A DNA stretch of 9,083 nt from Candidatus Poribacteria bacterium (GCA_028824575.1 JAPPDN010000961.1:1-9083); one strand, 5' to 3'; shown: positions 1 to 7,581, numbered from the stretch's first letter. Notes: generated from the letters alone by a model not told the origin. Program-made: numbers and translations.

Positions 1-120
1 CTCCATTTCATTACGAGCTACAGGGTTTGAGGCTATCTTTAGTAGTAACCAATGTGAGACGAAACCTCTTTACCAACAACCGACTGCCAACTACTCCTTA
101 CGGTTCGGTAAAAGTTTAGA

Positions 121-1290
121 TTACCTGACTCCCGTCAAAACTTCAAACGTGAGTTGATCCAATTTCTCGTATCCGAGTCCTTTTTCTGCGAGGGTATCCG
201 GTTCAAAGTCTATTTTTCTTAGCCTTCCGACGCTCTCGGCACTGTAGTTTGCCATGAGTGCTTCGAGTTCAGGGTTACGTGCTCGCACTTCCGCAAGAAT
301 CCCTTGAATTTCCGCATCTTCGTTGAAACGGTGTGCTTTGTCCTTCAAAATCAGGTAGCTTCGCATACATCCGGCAGCGAAGTCCCATACACCTTGTTCA
401 TCTTCAGTGCGGTAAGCGTGAGCGTCGAAGTGGCGGTTGCCATCCCAGTTCACGTCTTCAAGGAATTTAACGAGGAAAAAAGCACTTTTGATGTTTTCGG
501 AACCGAAACGTAGGTCTTGGTCGAAACGACTCATCTTCTGGTCATTGAGGTCAATGTGGAAGAGTTTACCGGCTTCATAAGCTTGTGCGACACCGTGAAT
601 AAAGCTTAATCCTGCCATCGTTTCGTGAGCGAATTCCGGATTAACACCGACCATTTCTGGGTGATCGAGTGTTTCGATAAAGTGAAGCATGTGTCCGGTC
701 GTCGGTAGATAGATGTCGCCGCGCGGTTCGTTCGGCTTTGCTTCAAGCGCGAAGCGGAGATCATATCCTTGGTCTTGGACGTAGTGCGTGAAGTAGTTCA
801 TCGCCTCACGATTCCACTTGACCGTATCCGGTCCGTTCTTGGCGGCATCCACTTCTGCGCCTTCGCGTCCGCCCCAAAAAACATAAACCGTTGCGCCGAG
901 TTCTACACCCAGGTCAATGGCGTTTAATGTTTTCTGAATGGCGAAGGCGCGTACCTTCGGGTCATTAGAAGTAAAGGCACCATCTTTAAAGATCGGATGG
1001 AAAAATAGATTTGTTGTCGCCATCGGGACTTTCATACCGTGATCTGAAAGTGCCTTCTTAAATTCGCTAACAATATTATCGCGTTCAGCGGCTGAAGCAT
1101 CAAATGGGACGAGGTCATTATCGTGTAAATTGACGCCATACGCGCCCAATTCACTTAGTTTTTCGACTGTGTAGGTAGGTTTCAGGGGGGGCCTGACAAC
1201 ATCACCGAATGGGTCACGTCCTGGGTTACCGACGGTCCACAACCCAAAGGTAAACTTGTGCTCAGGCTTAGGCTGATACTGTTCTGACAT
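121..1290 (-). CDS. xylA: Xylose isomerase (class I, actinobacterial-type length)
   Basis: Cytoplasmic TIM-barrel enzyme that interconverts D-xylose and D-xylulose (and D-glucose and D-fructose) using two divalent metal ions. The 389 residues match the short class I enzymes of Streptomyces and Actinoplanes (about 388-394). All key residues are visible: catalytic H56 and D59 in VNLHDNDL; F96 and W139 lining the sugar pocket; E183 and K185 in ALEAKPNEPRGD; and metal ligands E219, H222, D247, D257, D259 and D289 (the last in HFDAHAYRTED). The ATG at 1290-1288 has an AGGAG ribosome site (1298-1302) 7 nt upstream, which fixes the start. A strong promoter lies just upstream, so it can be expressed apart from thrC, 129 nt away. 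No xylulokinase, xylose transporter or XylR-type regulator is in the window, so its physiological substrate cannot be told from context. I see no clear terminator in the 120 nt after the stop. Confidence 0.97.
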   Translation of the reverse strand: MSEQYQPKPEHKFTFGLWTVGNPGRDPFGDVVRPPLKPTYTVEKLSELGAYGVNLHDNDLVPFDASAAERDNIVSEFKKALSDHGMKVPMATTNLFFHPIFKDGAFTSNDPKVRAFAIQKTLNAIDLGVELGATVYVFWGGREGAEVDAAKNGPDTVKWNREAMNYFTHYVQDQGYDLRFALEAKPNEPRGDIYLPTTGHMLHFIETLDHPEMVGVNPEFAHETMAGLSFIHGVAQAYEAGKLFHIDLNDQKMSRFDQDLRFGSENIKSAFFLVKFLEDVNWDGNRHFDAHAYRTEDEQGVWDFAAGCMRSYLILKDKAHRFNEDAEIQGILAEVRARNPELEALMANYSAESVGRLRKIDFEPDTLAEKGLGYEKLDQLTFEVLTGVR

Positions 1291-1344
1291 TCATTCACTC
1301 CTATCGCTTATTAATTTTGATAAAGTTTATAAGTTGACACTTAG

Positions 1345-1374
1345 ATTATACCATATTTTGTGGATTTGTTGCAA
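1345..1374 (-). promoter_or_regulatory. Sigma70-type promoter for xylA with extended -10
   Basis: Read on the minus strand, a perfect TATAAT -10 hexamer (1350-1345) is preceded by TGG, giving the extended TGN motif. A TTGCAA -35 hexamer (1374-1369, 4 of 6 consensus bases) lies 18 bp upstream. Transcription would begin near 1338, about 48 nt before the xylA ATG. Position, strand and near-consensus sequence all fit. No operator or regulator-binding palindrome is obvious. Confidence 0.72.
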
Positions 1375-1419
1375 ATCTTTATCGCTGTACGATTCAGTTT
1401 GCATCTCTATAGGCGGGGG

Positions 1420-2748
1420 TTATGCGTCGAGGTGTGTACCAATCTGTTTCAGGACACCTTCATAGTCTGCTTCCAATTCAATCGGGGCATTTAGGTAGCG
1501 CGGGGCAGGTTCGCCGGGAGCGGTGTTGTGATAGGCTACCTTGAAATCTGGGAATTTGAGGCCAGTTGCTGTAGAGATGACAATGACCCTGTCATCAGGT
1601 TGAATCTGTTTGCGCTCGACCATTTTTATGAGGACTGCCAATGCCACGCCGGTGTGTGGGCAATTGAACAACCCTGTTCTGTCTGCTCTTGCGGCAGCGT
1701 TTGCGAGTTCTACTTCTGTCGCTTGGTCAACGATTCCATCAAATCGTTTCAAGGTCCGTATGGCGCGATGCACCGAAACCGGGTTTCCGATCTGAATCGC
1801 TGTCGCTTGTGTCGCTTGTGCGGTGATCGCGCTGAACTCTGTGAACCCTGTTTGATAACTTCTGTAAAGCGGATTCGCGCGTTCGGCTTGTGCACAAGCG
1901 ATGCGCGGGAGTTTGTCAATGATACCGAGTTCGTACATCATTAAAAAACCGAGTCCGAGTGCGGAGACGTTGCCGAGGTTACCCCCAGGAATGATAATCC
2001 AGTCAGGAACTTCCCAATCAAATTGCTGTACGATCTCAATACTAATTGTTTTCTGTCCCTCAATGCGAAGCGAATTAATGGAGTTAGCGAGATAGAAATC
2101 TTTCCGCCCGGCAAGTTTTTGAACAATCTCCATACACCCATCGAAATCTGTCTCCAGCGAAAGCGTGAGCGCGCCATTCGCGATAGGTTGAATGAGTTGT
2201 TCGCGCGTAACTTTCGCTTTCGGCAAGAGGATAATTGCGGGTATACCCGCAGCAGATGCATAAGCAGCCAGAGCCGCGGAGGTGTCGCCGGTCGAAGCAC
2301 ACATAACGGCGCGGATATTTCCTGACTCAGCGATAATCTGTTTAACCATTGAGACGAGGACGGTCATCCCGAGGTCTTTAAAGGAACCGGTATGGCTGTT
2401 ACCACACTGCTTGATCCAGAGGTCGTGTAAGCCGAGTTGTTCGCCGAAGCGTTCTGCCCAGAACAGATTGGTGCCGCCCTCATACATAGAGATGATGTTA
2501 TTATCATCAATGTTTGGGCAAACAAGTTCCTTTTTCCCCCAAACGCCACTGCCATAGGGGTATTGTGTACGCCTATAGCGCTGCTCAAAGAGGGATTTCC
2601 AATCAGCCGCGCTGCGTTGTTTCAGCACGTCCATGTTGTGTTGGACTTCTAACAATCCACCGCAATTTTTGCACCGATAGATAATTTCAGTGAGCGGATA
2701 GGTCTCACCGCATCCTTCACTGCACTGGAACCATGCATCGTAGTTCAT
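1420..2748 (-). CDS. thrC: Threonine synthase with N-terminal zinc ribbon
   Basis: PLP-dependent fold-type II enzyme that converts O-phospho-L-homoserine to L-threonine and phosphate, the last step of threonine synthesis. Residues 1-30 form a rubredoxin-like zinc knuckle with C9, C13, C26 and C29. EGGTNL (90-95) starts the catalytic domain, the PLP lysine is K124 in HTGSFKDLG, CASTGDTSAALAAYA (150-164) is a conserved substrate loop, and the phosphate-binding glycine loop is PGGNLGN (254-260). The 442 residues are normal for the zinc-ribbon-bearing group. The ATG overlaps the scpB stop by 4 nt (ATGA, 2745-2748), so translation is probably coupled. A GGAGG (2763-2759) inside the end of scpB lies 10 nt upstream of the start. 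No other threonine-branch gene (hom, thrB) is present. The pairing with condensin genes therefore looks like operon hitchhiking, not a shared pathway. Confidence 0.96.
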   Translation of the reverse strand: MNYDAWFQCSEGCGETYPLTEIIYRCKNCGGLLEVQHNMDVLKQRSAADWKSLFEQRYRRTQYPYGSGVWGKKELVCPNIDDNNIISMYEGGTNLFWAERFGEQLGLHDLWIKQCGNSHTGSFKDLGMTVLVSMVKQIIAESGNIRAVMCASTGDTSAALAAYASAAGIPAIILLPKAKVTREQLIQPIANGALTLSLETDFDGCMEIVQKLAGRKDFYLANSINSLRIEGQKTISIEIVQQFDWEVPDWIIIPGGNLGNVSALGLGFLMMYELGIIDKLPRIACAQAERANPLYRSYQTGFTEFSAITAQATQATAIQIGNPVSVHRAIRTLKRFDGIVDQATEVELANAAARADRTGLFNCPHTGVALAVLIKMVERKQIQPDDRVIVISTATGLKFPDFKVAYHNTAPGEPAPRYLNAPIELEADYEGVLKQIGTHLDA

Positions 2749-3386
2749 TGCTCAGCATCCTCCGCCATGATCTCTGGAAGTAGGCTTTCGGGGGATTCAC
2801 TCCCGTTTGGTGTGGTAAGAAGTTCGTCGATTTCATCAAGTGAAGGTAGGTCAGAGGCATCCTTTAATCCGAATTGTTGCAGGAACTCGTCCGTCGTTGA
2901 GAAAAGCAGGGCGCGCCCCTCTTTTCTGCCGGTGATGCGAACGAGTCTTTTCTCTACGAGCGAGTTGAGGACGCTGTCGCTGTTTACGCCACGTATTGCT
3001 GCGACATCGGCACGTGTGATAGGCTGCTTGTATGCGACGATCGCAAGCGTCTCCAGCGCGGATGGAGACAGTGTAACGCGAACTTGTCGGGTATAAAACT
3101 TCTGTATCCATTCTGAATATTCTGGGCGTGTGCTCATTTGGTAGCCGTTCGCTATTTCAACGAGATGAAAACTTCGATTTATCTCTTGGTACTCGTCTTG
3201 GAGTGCGGTGAGTGCTTTCCGGATGGCACGCTTACTGACGCCTGGCAGCGCGTCTTGAAACTGTTCCATCGAAATCGGTTCGCTCGCTGCAAACAGAATC
3301 GCTTCCAAGATTGACTTAAGTTTTTGTTCCGACATTAGATCAATTTCTTCTATCGGATTGACAGCAATAACATTTTCAGAATCCAT
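2745..3386 (-). CDS. scpB: Segregation and condensation protein ScpB
   Basis: Kleisin-binding subunit of the bacterial SMC-ScpA-ScpB condensin, which acts in chromosome compaction and origin segregation. The protein has two winged-helix units, roughly residues 18-85 (starting KLKSILEAILFAASEPIS) and 100-180. The latter contains the family signature around LSPSALETLAIVAYKQPITR and AAIRGVNSDSVLNSL, then GRKEGRALLFSTTDEFLQQFGL. The acidic tail after about residue 185 is typical and variable. Two ATGs are possible: 3392 and 3386, two codons apart. An AGGAA at 3399-3395 is only 2 nt from the first but 8 nt from the second, so I chose 3386 (213 residues). The gene follows scpA by about 11 nt and overlaps thrC by 4 nt, which supports co-transcription with both. 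Confidence 0.95.
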   Translation of the reverse strand: MDSENVIAVNPIEEIDLMSEQKLKSILEAILFAASEPISMEQFQDALPGVSKRAIRKALTALQDEYQEINRSFHLVEIANGYQMSTRPEYSEWIQKFYTRQVRVTLSPSALETLAIVAYKQPITRADVAAIRGVNSDSVLNSLVEKRLVRITGRKEGRALLFSTTDEFLQQFGLKDASDLPSLDEIDELLTTPNGSESPESLLPEIMAEDAEQ

Positions 3387-3397
3387 AGACATAGTTC

Positions 3398-4252
3398 CTA
3401 ATAGCCTCGTTCTCCTGAACGAGTGGTTTCTACGGGTGGTGGCGGCGCGATATCGCGATCGGGCTGGTGCTCCTGTTTAACGATATAGATACTCTCAAAA
3501 TGATCCGTTTGAACGGTAACGATTTTTCCTATCCGAATCAGTTCTAAAATGGCAAGAAATGTGACAATCCGATCCGTCTTGCTTGAGGATAAGGGGAACA
3601 GTTCGTCGAATAGCAGTTGATCAGCAACATCCAACTGTCTTTCAATAAAGGCGATTTTGTCTTCGACGGTGATTGTTTCTTCTTCAACCGTTTCGTAGAA
3701 CTCTTCGGCATCTACTTCCGCAGCCCGGTCATTTATAGCCTTGAAAGCGGTAAGCAGATCAAATAAGGTGGCTCTAATCTCGAATTCACGTGTACCGTCT
3801 AAATCCTCATGCAGTTTCGGACTTCTACTATAAACCCATGTCTGTCGCTCGGCGTAAACGTCGAGGACCTTAGAAGCCTCCTTGAAGCGTTTGTATTCCA
3901 AGAGTTGTTTTACGAGTTGCTCTTGGTCACGAATCGGGTGTTCCGCGTTTGGGGTGAGTTGTGGAAGAATACTCTGCGATTTAATATGCAGAAGCGTCGC
4001 TGCCATCACCAAAAATTCGGATGCCACATCTAAATCCAGTTCCTCCATTAAATTGACATATTCGAGGTACCGGTCAGTGATTTGCGCGATCTGAATATCG
4101 TAGATATCCATCTCCTCTTTCTGGATCAGATGAAGGAGTAAATCAAGGGGTCCCTCAAAGCCTTTTAACTTGACCGAGTAGAGCGGAGTTACGTCAGTAG
4201 ATGTGGTTTCTAAATCTTGATTTCCAAGAGTTTCAGTTGTTTCAGTTAGCAT
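3398..4252 (-). CDS. scpA: Segregation and condensation protein ScpA (kleisin)
   Basis: Kleisin subunit that bridges the SMC heads and binds two ScpB molecules in bacterial condensin. Conserved N-terminal motifs are YSVKLKGFEGPLDLLLHLI (25-43), the DIYDIQIAQITDRYLEYV helix (49-66) that contacts the SMC neck, and ASEFLVMAATLLHIKSQSIL (77-96). A charged, partly helical linker (about 110-220) leads to the C-terminal winged helix TDRIVTFLAILELIRIGKI (226-244), which binds the SMC cap. The length of 284 is within the family range. A poorly conserved N-terminal extension of about 24 residues, rich in Thr and Glu, precedes the domain, and a Pro-rich tail (268-274) ends it. The ribosome site is weak (GAAAG, 4265-4261, 8 nt upstream). 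scpB follows almost directly, as expected for this functional pair. Confidence 0.96.
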   Translation of the reverse strand: MLTETTETLGNQDLETTSTDVTPLYSVKLKGFEGPLDLLLHLIQKEEMDIYDIQIAQITDRYLEYVNLMEELDLDVASEFLVMAATLLHIKSQSILPQLTPNAEHPIRDQEQLVKQLLEYKRFKEASKVLDVYAERQTWVYSRSPKLHEDLDGTREFEIRATLFDLLTAFKAINDRAAEVDAEEFYETVEEETITVEDKIAFIERQLDVADQLLFDELFPLSSSKTDRIVTFLAILELIRIGKIVTVQTDHFESIYIVKQEHQPDRDIAPPPPVETTRSGERGY

Positions 4253-4318
4253 ATTTGGTGCTTTCAGGATCGTAGGATGTAACTACAGATTTTCCATATT
4301 GAAAGTGTTGGATAACGT

Positions 4319-5038
4319 TTAGCGGTATAATAACTCGTATAAGATCACTTTTGGTAAGCCAACGATCTCTGCTGTCAATTTGAGTGTGTCAAGGCTGATA
4401 AGCCCCAAGAACCCGAATACATTAGGGAAAATAGGGAGGAAATACGGCAGAAAGATGAGACACATCAGAATTGGCATCCCATACGGTGACAATTTTTCAA
4501 ATTGGCGTGCTGCGTTTTCCGGGAGCAAGCCTCTTACAACGCTGAATCCGTCTAATGGAAAGAGCGGAAGCATGTTAAACGCTGCAAGGAATACGCTGAT
4601 CAGTGCCATACGAACGACTTGCTTGCCTACTTCATGGTGATAAGATGAAGATTCAAGCGGATTGAAGGGTGTAAATTCCAATGCTATTTTGAGTCCTGCT
4701 AAGATTACAAAAGTGAGCACGATATTCGTGACGGGGCCCGCTGCTGCGATCAGCATCAGGTCTCGCCTCGGGTTCTTAAGATTGTAAGGATTCACTGGCA
4801 CCGGCTTTGCCCAACCAAAGAAACCACCGCCCAAAAGACTGCCGAACAAGGGGAGTATAATCGTACCAATCATGTCGATATGTACACCCGGATTCAGGGA
4901 CATCCGTCCGAGCTCGCGCGCAGTTGGATCACCTAACATATCTGCTGATTTCGCGTGTGCCCATTCATGAAAGGTTAGCAGAATAATGAATTGTGCAACT
5001 AAAAGAATTGCTCCGTATATTTGTTCCGGACTGAACAT
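4319..5038 (-). CDS. Site-2 protease family (M50) intramembrane metalloprotease
   Basis: Polytopic inner-membrane zinc protease of the compact S2P type. The zinc motif HEWAH (H24-E25-W26-A27-H28) lies in the first hydrophobic segment (about 8-28). The third ligand is D163 in NMLPLFPLDG (155-164), and the conserved GPVTN (101-105) begins a central membrane helix (about 92-115). Further hydrophobic stretches are at 57-73, 141-162 and 187-215. There is no PDZ or CBS domain and no signal peptide. At 239 residues it belongs with the small, mostly uncharacterised S2P homologues, not with RseP or SpoIVFB, so its substrate is unknown. It lies 32 nt after the nucleotidyltransferase gene and 66 nt before scpA. 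M50 genes of this kind commonly sit next to scpA/scpB in bacteria, which makes a housekeeping role more likely than a stress-specific one (inference). No strong ribosome site is seen before the ATG. Confidence 0.93.
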   Translation of the reverse strand: MFSPEQIYGAILLVAQFIILLTFHEWAHAKSADMLGDPTARELGRMSLNPGVHIDMIGTIILPLFGSLLGGGFFGWAKPVPVNPYNLKNPRRDLMLIAAAGPVTNIVLTFVILAGLKIALEFTPFNPLESSSYHHEVGKQVVRMALISVFLAAFNMLPLFPLDGFSVVRGLLPENAARQFEKLSPYGMPILMCLIFLPYFLPIFPNVFGFLGLISLDTLKLTAEIVGLPKVILYELLYR

Positions 5039-5070
5039 ATTTTATCTGGTTTCCATTCTATTTTTTTAGT

Positions 5071-6543
5071 TTACAATGTTTTGCGGGGCGAGTGGTCTTT
5101 GAATCCCCGCAAGCGACAAAAAGCTTCCGACTTTGTCGCAATTTTTCCATCTAATTGTGCAGCAAATGACTCCCAAAGCACTGTCTCAAAGGCTTTCCCC
5201 GGCTTTTCTCCTAACGCGATCAAATCGTCTCCTGTAATAAACGGTTGAACCTTGCGAAGCCCGAGAAGATAGTCTCTTATTTTTTCACGTTTCCATTCCG
5301 GCACGATTGCGTCTACATAACCGAGTACTAACGCTTCGATCGGATACGACTTTAGCAATTGGTAAACCTCGCTCGGTTTTACTGTTTCCTTTAATGGTGT
5401 GAGTGTCTGTTCCAATTGTCTATAAGCAGTGAGCGGTGTTTGTACCTGATAGAGATTCCCGTCTCCACATACATAAGTGTTCATATTGTCCGCATCAACG
5501 ATGCACCACATGCCGTTCTGGTGTTCGATAGATGTGTTTTTCGACAACGGAAATCCCAATTTTTCAAAATTAGATGCTGTTACCTCTTCAAGTGAAACCC
5601 CGCGTTTCATCGCTTGTGTGCGGCTTATCAGTCGCTGGAGTTGATGCGCTAATACCAGTCTGAAACTGATGGCTTCAATTTGGCATATCGGCATATCAGT
5701 GCCGAAGAGTGTCATCCAACGGACCCGTTCTGGCTGAAATGTTTCATCTACGAGATGCGCTGATGCCCAAGATATTGCCTGTTCTGCCTTCTTAAAGTCG
5801 TAGACAAATGCAGTCGATATATTTTGCGTTGCAAAGATAACTTCCCACACGCCGAGTTGTGTGAGATGTTCTACAATTTTTGCTGCGTTCTTCTCAAGAA
5901 GCACTCTATCAATTTCGTTGCGTATCCGTTTACCGCTCAATTGTGGTAATATCGGGAGTGCCGCCTGAATCAGAACCTCATCAGTTTCAGGGATACGGAA
6001 GCCGTAGCGTCCGGCATACCGAGCCGCGCGAAAAATACGCGTCGGATCGTCTCTGAAACTTTGCTTGTGGAGTACCCGAACAGTACCTGTCTCAAGGTCT
6101 TCCAGCCCACCTGTCTTATCAACGATGGTGCCAAAAGCATTTGTGTCTAAACGCATTGCAAGCGCGTTGATAGAAAAATCGCGTCGGCACAAATCGTCAG
6201 TGATCGTCCCGCGTTGCACTATAGGTAACGTGCCTGCGCCTTGATAAGTTTCACGCCGTGCGGTGACGAAGTCCACCTTGGACAGGTCGATATTTTCAGG
6301 TGTGACGGTTGCGGTCCCGAATTGGGAATGCGTCTCCAATGTCCCGTTCCACCGGTCACACATCGTTTCAGCGACTCGGATTGCGTCTCCTTCTACAACG
6401 ATGTCGATGTCAAGACTCGGTCGTTTGAGCAGGAGGTCTCGGACAAATCCGCCGACAAGATAAGCGTTTTTTCCAGCAACTTCACCGATTTCGTATAACA
6501 GGTTTAAGATCGGTTCGGGGATATTGGGTATCATTTTTCTCAT
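5071..6543 (-). CDS. Class II CCA tRNA nucleotidyltransferase / poly(A) polymerase family protein
   Basis: Template-independent nucleotidyltransferase that adds C and/or A to tRNA 3' ends or A tails to RNA. The N-terminal head carries YLVGGFVRD (28-36) and the catalytic aspartates D45 and D47 in LDIDIVVEGD. Next come the RRDFSINALAM motif (120-130) and FRDDPTRIFRAARYAGRYGF (163-182), the region that governs base selection in this family. A PolyA_pol RNA-binding helix unit follows (about 190-235). The C-terminus (390-475) keeps the family pattern LLKSYPIEALVLGY and ITGDDLIALGEKPGKAF. No HD domain motif is evident. At 490 residues it is longer than a minimal class II enzyme (about 390-420), and residues about 310-375 look like an insertion. 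Whether it adds CCA, only A, or poly(A) cannot be settled from motifs alone, so no symbol is given. No strong ribosome site marks the first ATG; an ATG three codons later is possible. Confidence 0.9.
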   Translation of the reverse strand: MRKMIPNIPEPILNLLYEIGEVAGKNAYLVGGFVRDLLLKRPSLDIDIVVEGDAIRVAETMCDRWNGTLETHSQFGTATVTPENIDLSKVDFVTARRETYQGAGTLPIVQRGTITDDLCRRDFSINALAMRLDTNAFGTIVDKTGGLEDLETGTVRVLHKQSFRDDPTRIFRAARYAGRYGFRIPETDEVLIQAALPILPQLSGKRIRNEIDRVLLEKNAAKIVEHLTQLGVWEVIFATQNISTAFVYDFKKAEQAISWASAHLVDETFQPERVRWMTLFGTDMPICQIEAISFRLVLAHQLQRLISRTQAMKRGVSLEEVTASNFEKLGFPLSKNTSIEHQNGMWCIVDADNMNTYVCGDGNLYQVQTPLTAYRQLEQTLTPLKETVKPSEVYQLLKSYPIEALVLGYVDAIVPEWKREKIRDYLLGLRKVQPFITGDDLIALGEKPGKAFETVLWESFAAQLDGKIATKSEAFCRLRGFKDHSPRKTL

Positions 6544-6700
6544 GTCGAACGAGGTTGCAGAACCGCCGCTATCTGAAGGCGAGGAACATCTTTAGGATAC
6601 TTATATCACTTCCAAATAATGATATTGCATTACCGGTTTTCATGAAATGTATAGCGATGCGGAACAAACTAACAGTTTATTCTACAAAAGAGAAATTGCA

Positions 6701-7381
6701 TTACACGAACGCGAAGACACGCGTCGGTGCCCCCGAACTCCGTGCTAACTTTAGTGGCGCGATTACTACGTAGAAATGCGTCGGGAGTTGACTCAAATTG
6801 CACAGATCTTCAACGTGCGGGATACCGGCTCCAAGGAAAACGAGGTGTGCAGGCGGTAAACCGTCATGCAACGGCGGGTGCCCGGCTACCGAGTCAATAC
6901 TACATGCGTCTGTTCCGATGACTTTTATGCCCTTTTCAACGAGCAATTCGGCGGCATCCTCACTGAAACCGATCCATTCTCGGTTGAAGTTATCCTGATA
7001 GACGAATCTGTCCATTCCTGTCCGCATAAAGACGATGCTATCTTCTGGGATTTCACCGTTTTCGGCTATCCACGCCTTAATGTCTTCTGCCGTTACAGCG
7101 TCGTTCGGTTTCTTGATCGCTGAAAAGTCCATCAATATGGCACTTCCGGTCAGTTTCTCCTTTGGAATCTCGGCGATAGTTGCGCCACCGGGATACATTA
7201 AGCAGGGGGCATCCATGTGCGTAGAGTAGTGTCCAGACGTGTCAATCCGGCTTTCAAAGTAGCCATCTTTTTCCAACGTCGCTTGGTCATAAATTTTGGC
7301 AGGATCAATCGGCAGCTCACATGGACTATTTTCATCGACCACATAAGACAGATCCAGCACGTTTTGAAAGTCAAGGTGCAT
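6701..7381 (-). CDS. Cyclase family protein (kynurenine formamidase-like metal hydrolase)
   Basis: Member of the cyclase superfamily (Pfam PF04199), whose known members are metal-dependent amide or ester hydrolases such as bacterial kynurenine formamidase (KynB) and isatin hydrolase. The metal-binding signature HxxTHxDxP is intact: H51, T54, H55, D57 and P59 in SGHYSTHMDAP. Other family hallmarks are YPGGATI (63-69), the GTDACSIDS segment (156-164), VEDLCNL (190-196) where the Glu is usually conserved, and a C-terminal SGAPTRVFAF (216-225). The length of 226 is usual. There is no signal peptide, so it is cytoplasmic. No tryptophan-degradation genes are nearby, so formamidase activity is not supported by context and the substrate is unknown. 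The gene has its own promoter and is followed by a 157-nt gap before the nucleotidyltransferase gene, which suggests it is a separate unit or the loosely attached first gene of the operon. Confidence 0.92.
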   Translation of the reverse strand: MHLDFQNVLDLSYVVDENSPCELPIDPAKIYDQATLEKDGYFESRIDTSGHYSTHMDAPCLMYPGGATIAEIPKEKLTGSAILMDFSAIKKPNDAVTAEDIKAWIAENGEIPEDSIVFMRTGMDRFVYQDNFNREWIGFSEDAAELLVEKGIKVIGTDACSIDSVAGHPPLHDGLPPAHLVFLGAGIPHVEDLCNLSQLPTHFYVVIAPLKLARSSGAPTRVFAFV

Positions 7382-7423
7382 TATGTGTTCTCACTCTCTT
7401 TTAGTAAATCCGTTTATTCGTAT

Positions 7424-7453
7424 AGTATAGCACATATCCATACAGCAATTCAA
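7424..7453 (-). promoter_or_regulatory. Sigma70-type promoter for the cyclase-family gene
   Basis: On the minus strand, TATACT (7429-7424, 5 of 6 consensus bases) is preceded by TGC, an extended -10. TTGAAT (7453-7448, 4 of 6) lies 18 bp upstream. The start of transcription would be near 7417, about 36 nt before the ATG at 7381. A GAGAG/GTGAG purine stretch around 7390-7398 serves as a modest ribosome site. The layout (18-bp spacer, TGN, strong -10) is the same as that before xylA. Confidence 0.65.
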
Positions 7454-7570
7454 GCAAGATTTTCTACTCGGTAGTTTTAATACAAGGGTCCGCAAAAATG
7501 AAAGCTGTAGGCGGTTCGTGAGAAAGTGCATCCGGTTCTGTGTTTAGGCAGATAGACTATTTCGTGCTGC

Positions 7571-7577
7571 AAGGGAG
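7571..7577 (+). promoter_or_regulatory. Ribosome binding site fixing the GNAT gene start
   Basis: AAGGGAG ends 4 nt before the ATG at 7582. It favours that ATG over the in-frame GTG at 7540, which has no comparable purine-rich site and would add 14 residues lying upstream of the GNAT fold. Confidence 0.65.
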
Positions 7578-7581
7578 ACGT

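Noticed and set aside
1334..1339. Perfect TTGACA on the plus strand upstream of xylA, considered as a -35 box
   Set aside because: No -10 hexamer lies 16-18 bp downstream on that strand and the only gene ahead would be antisense to thrC.
1528..1944. 138-residue open frame on the plus strand opposite thrC
   Set aside because: It lies fully antisense to a clearly conserved gene, has no ribosome site, and its Cys/Arg-rich composition is typical of an antisense shadow.
7498..7521. Seven-codon frame (MKAVGGS) upstream of the GNAT gene, considered as a leader peptide
   Set aside because: There is no ribosome site before it, no regulatory codon run and no attenuator-like hairpins; it is too short to separate from chance.
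7540..7581. Upstream in-frame GTG start for the GNAT gene
   Set aside because: The 14 extra residues precede the GNAT fold, and the AAGGGAG site fits the ATG at 7582.
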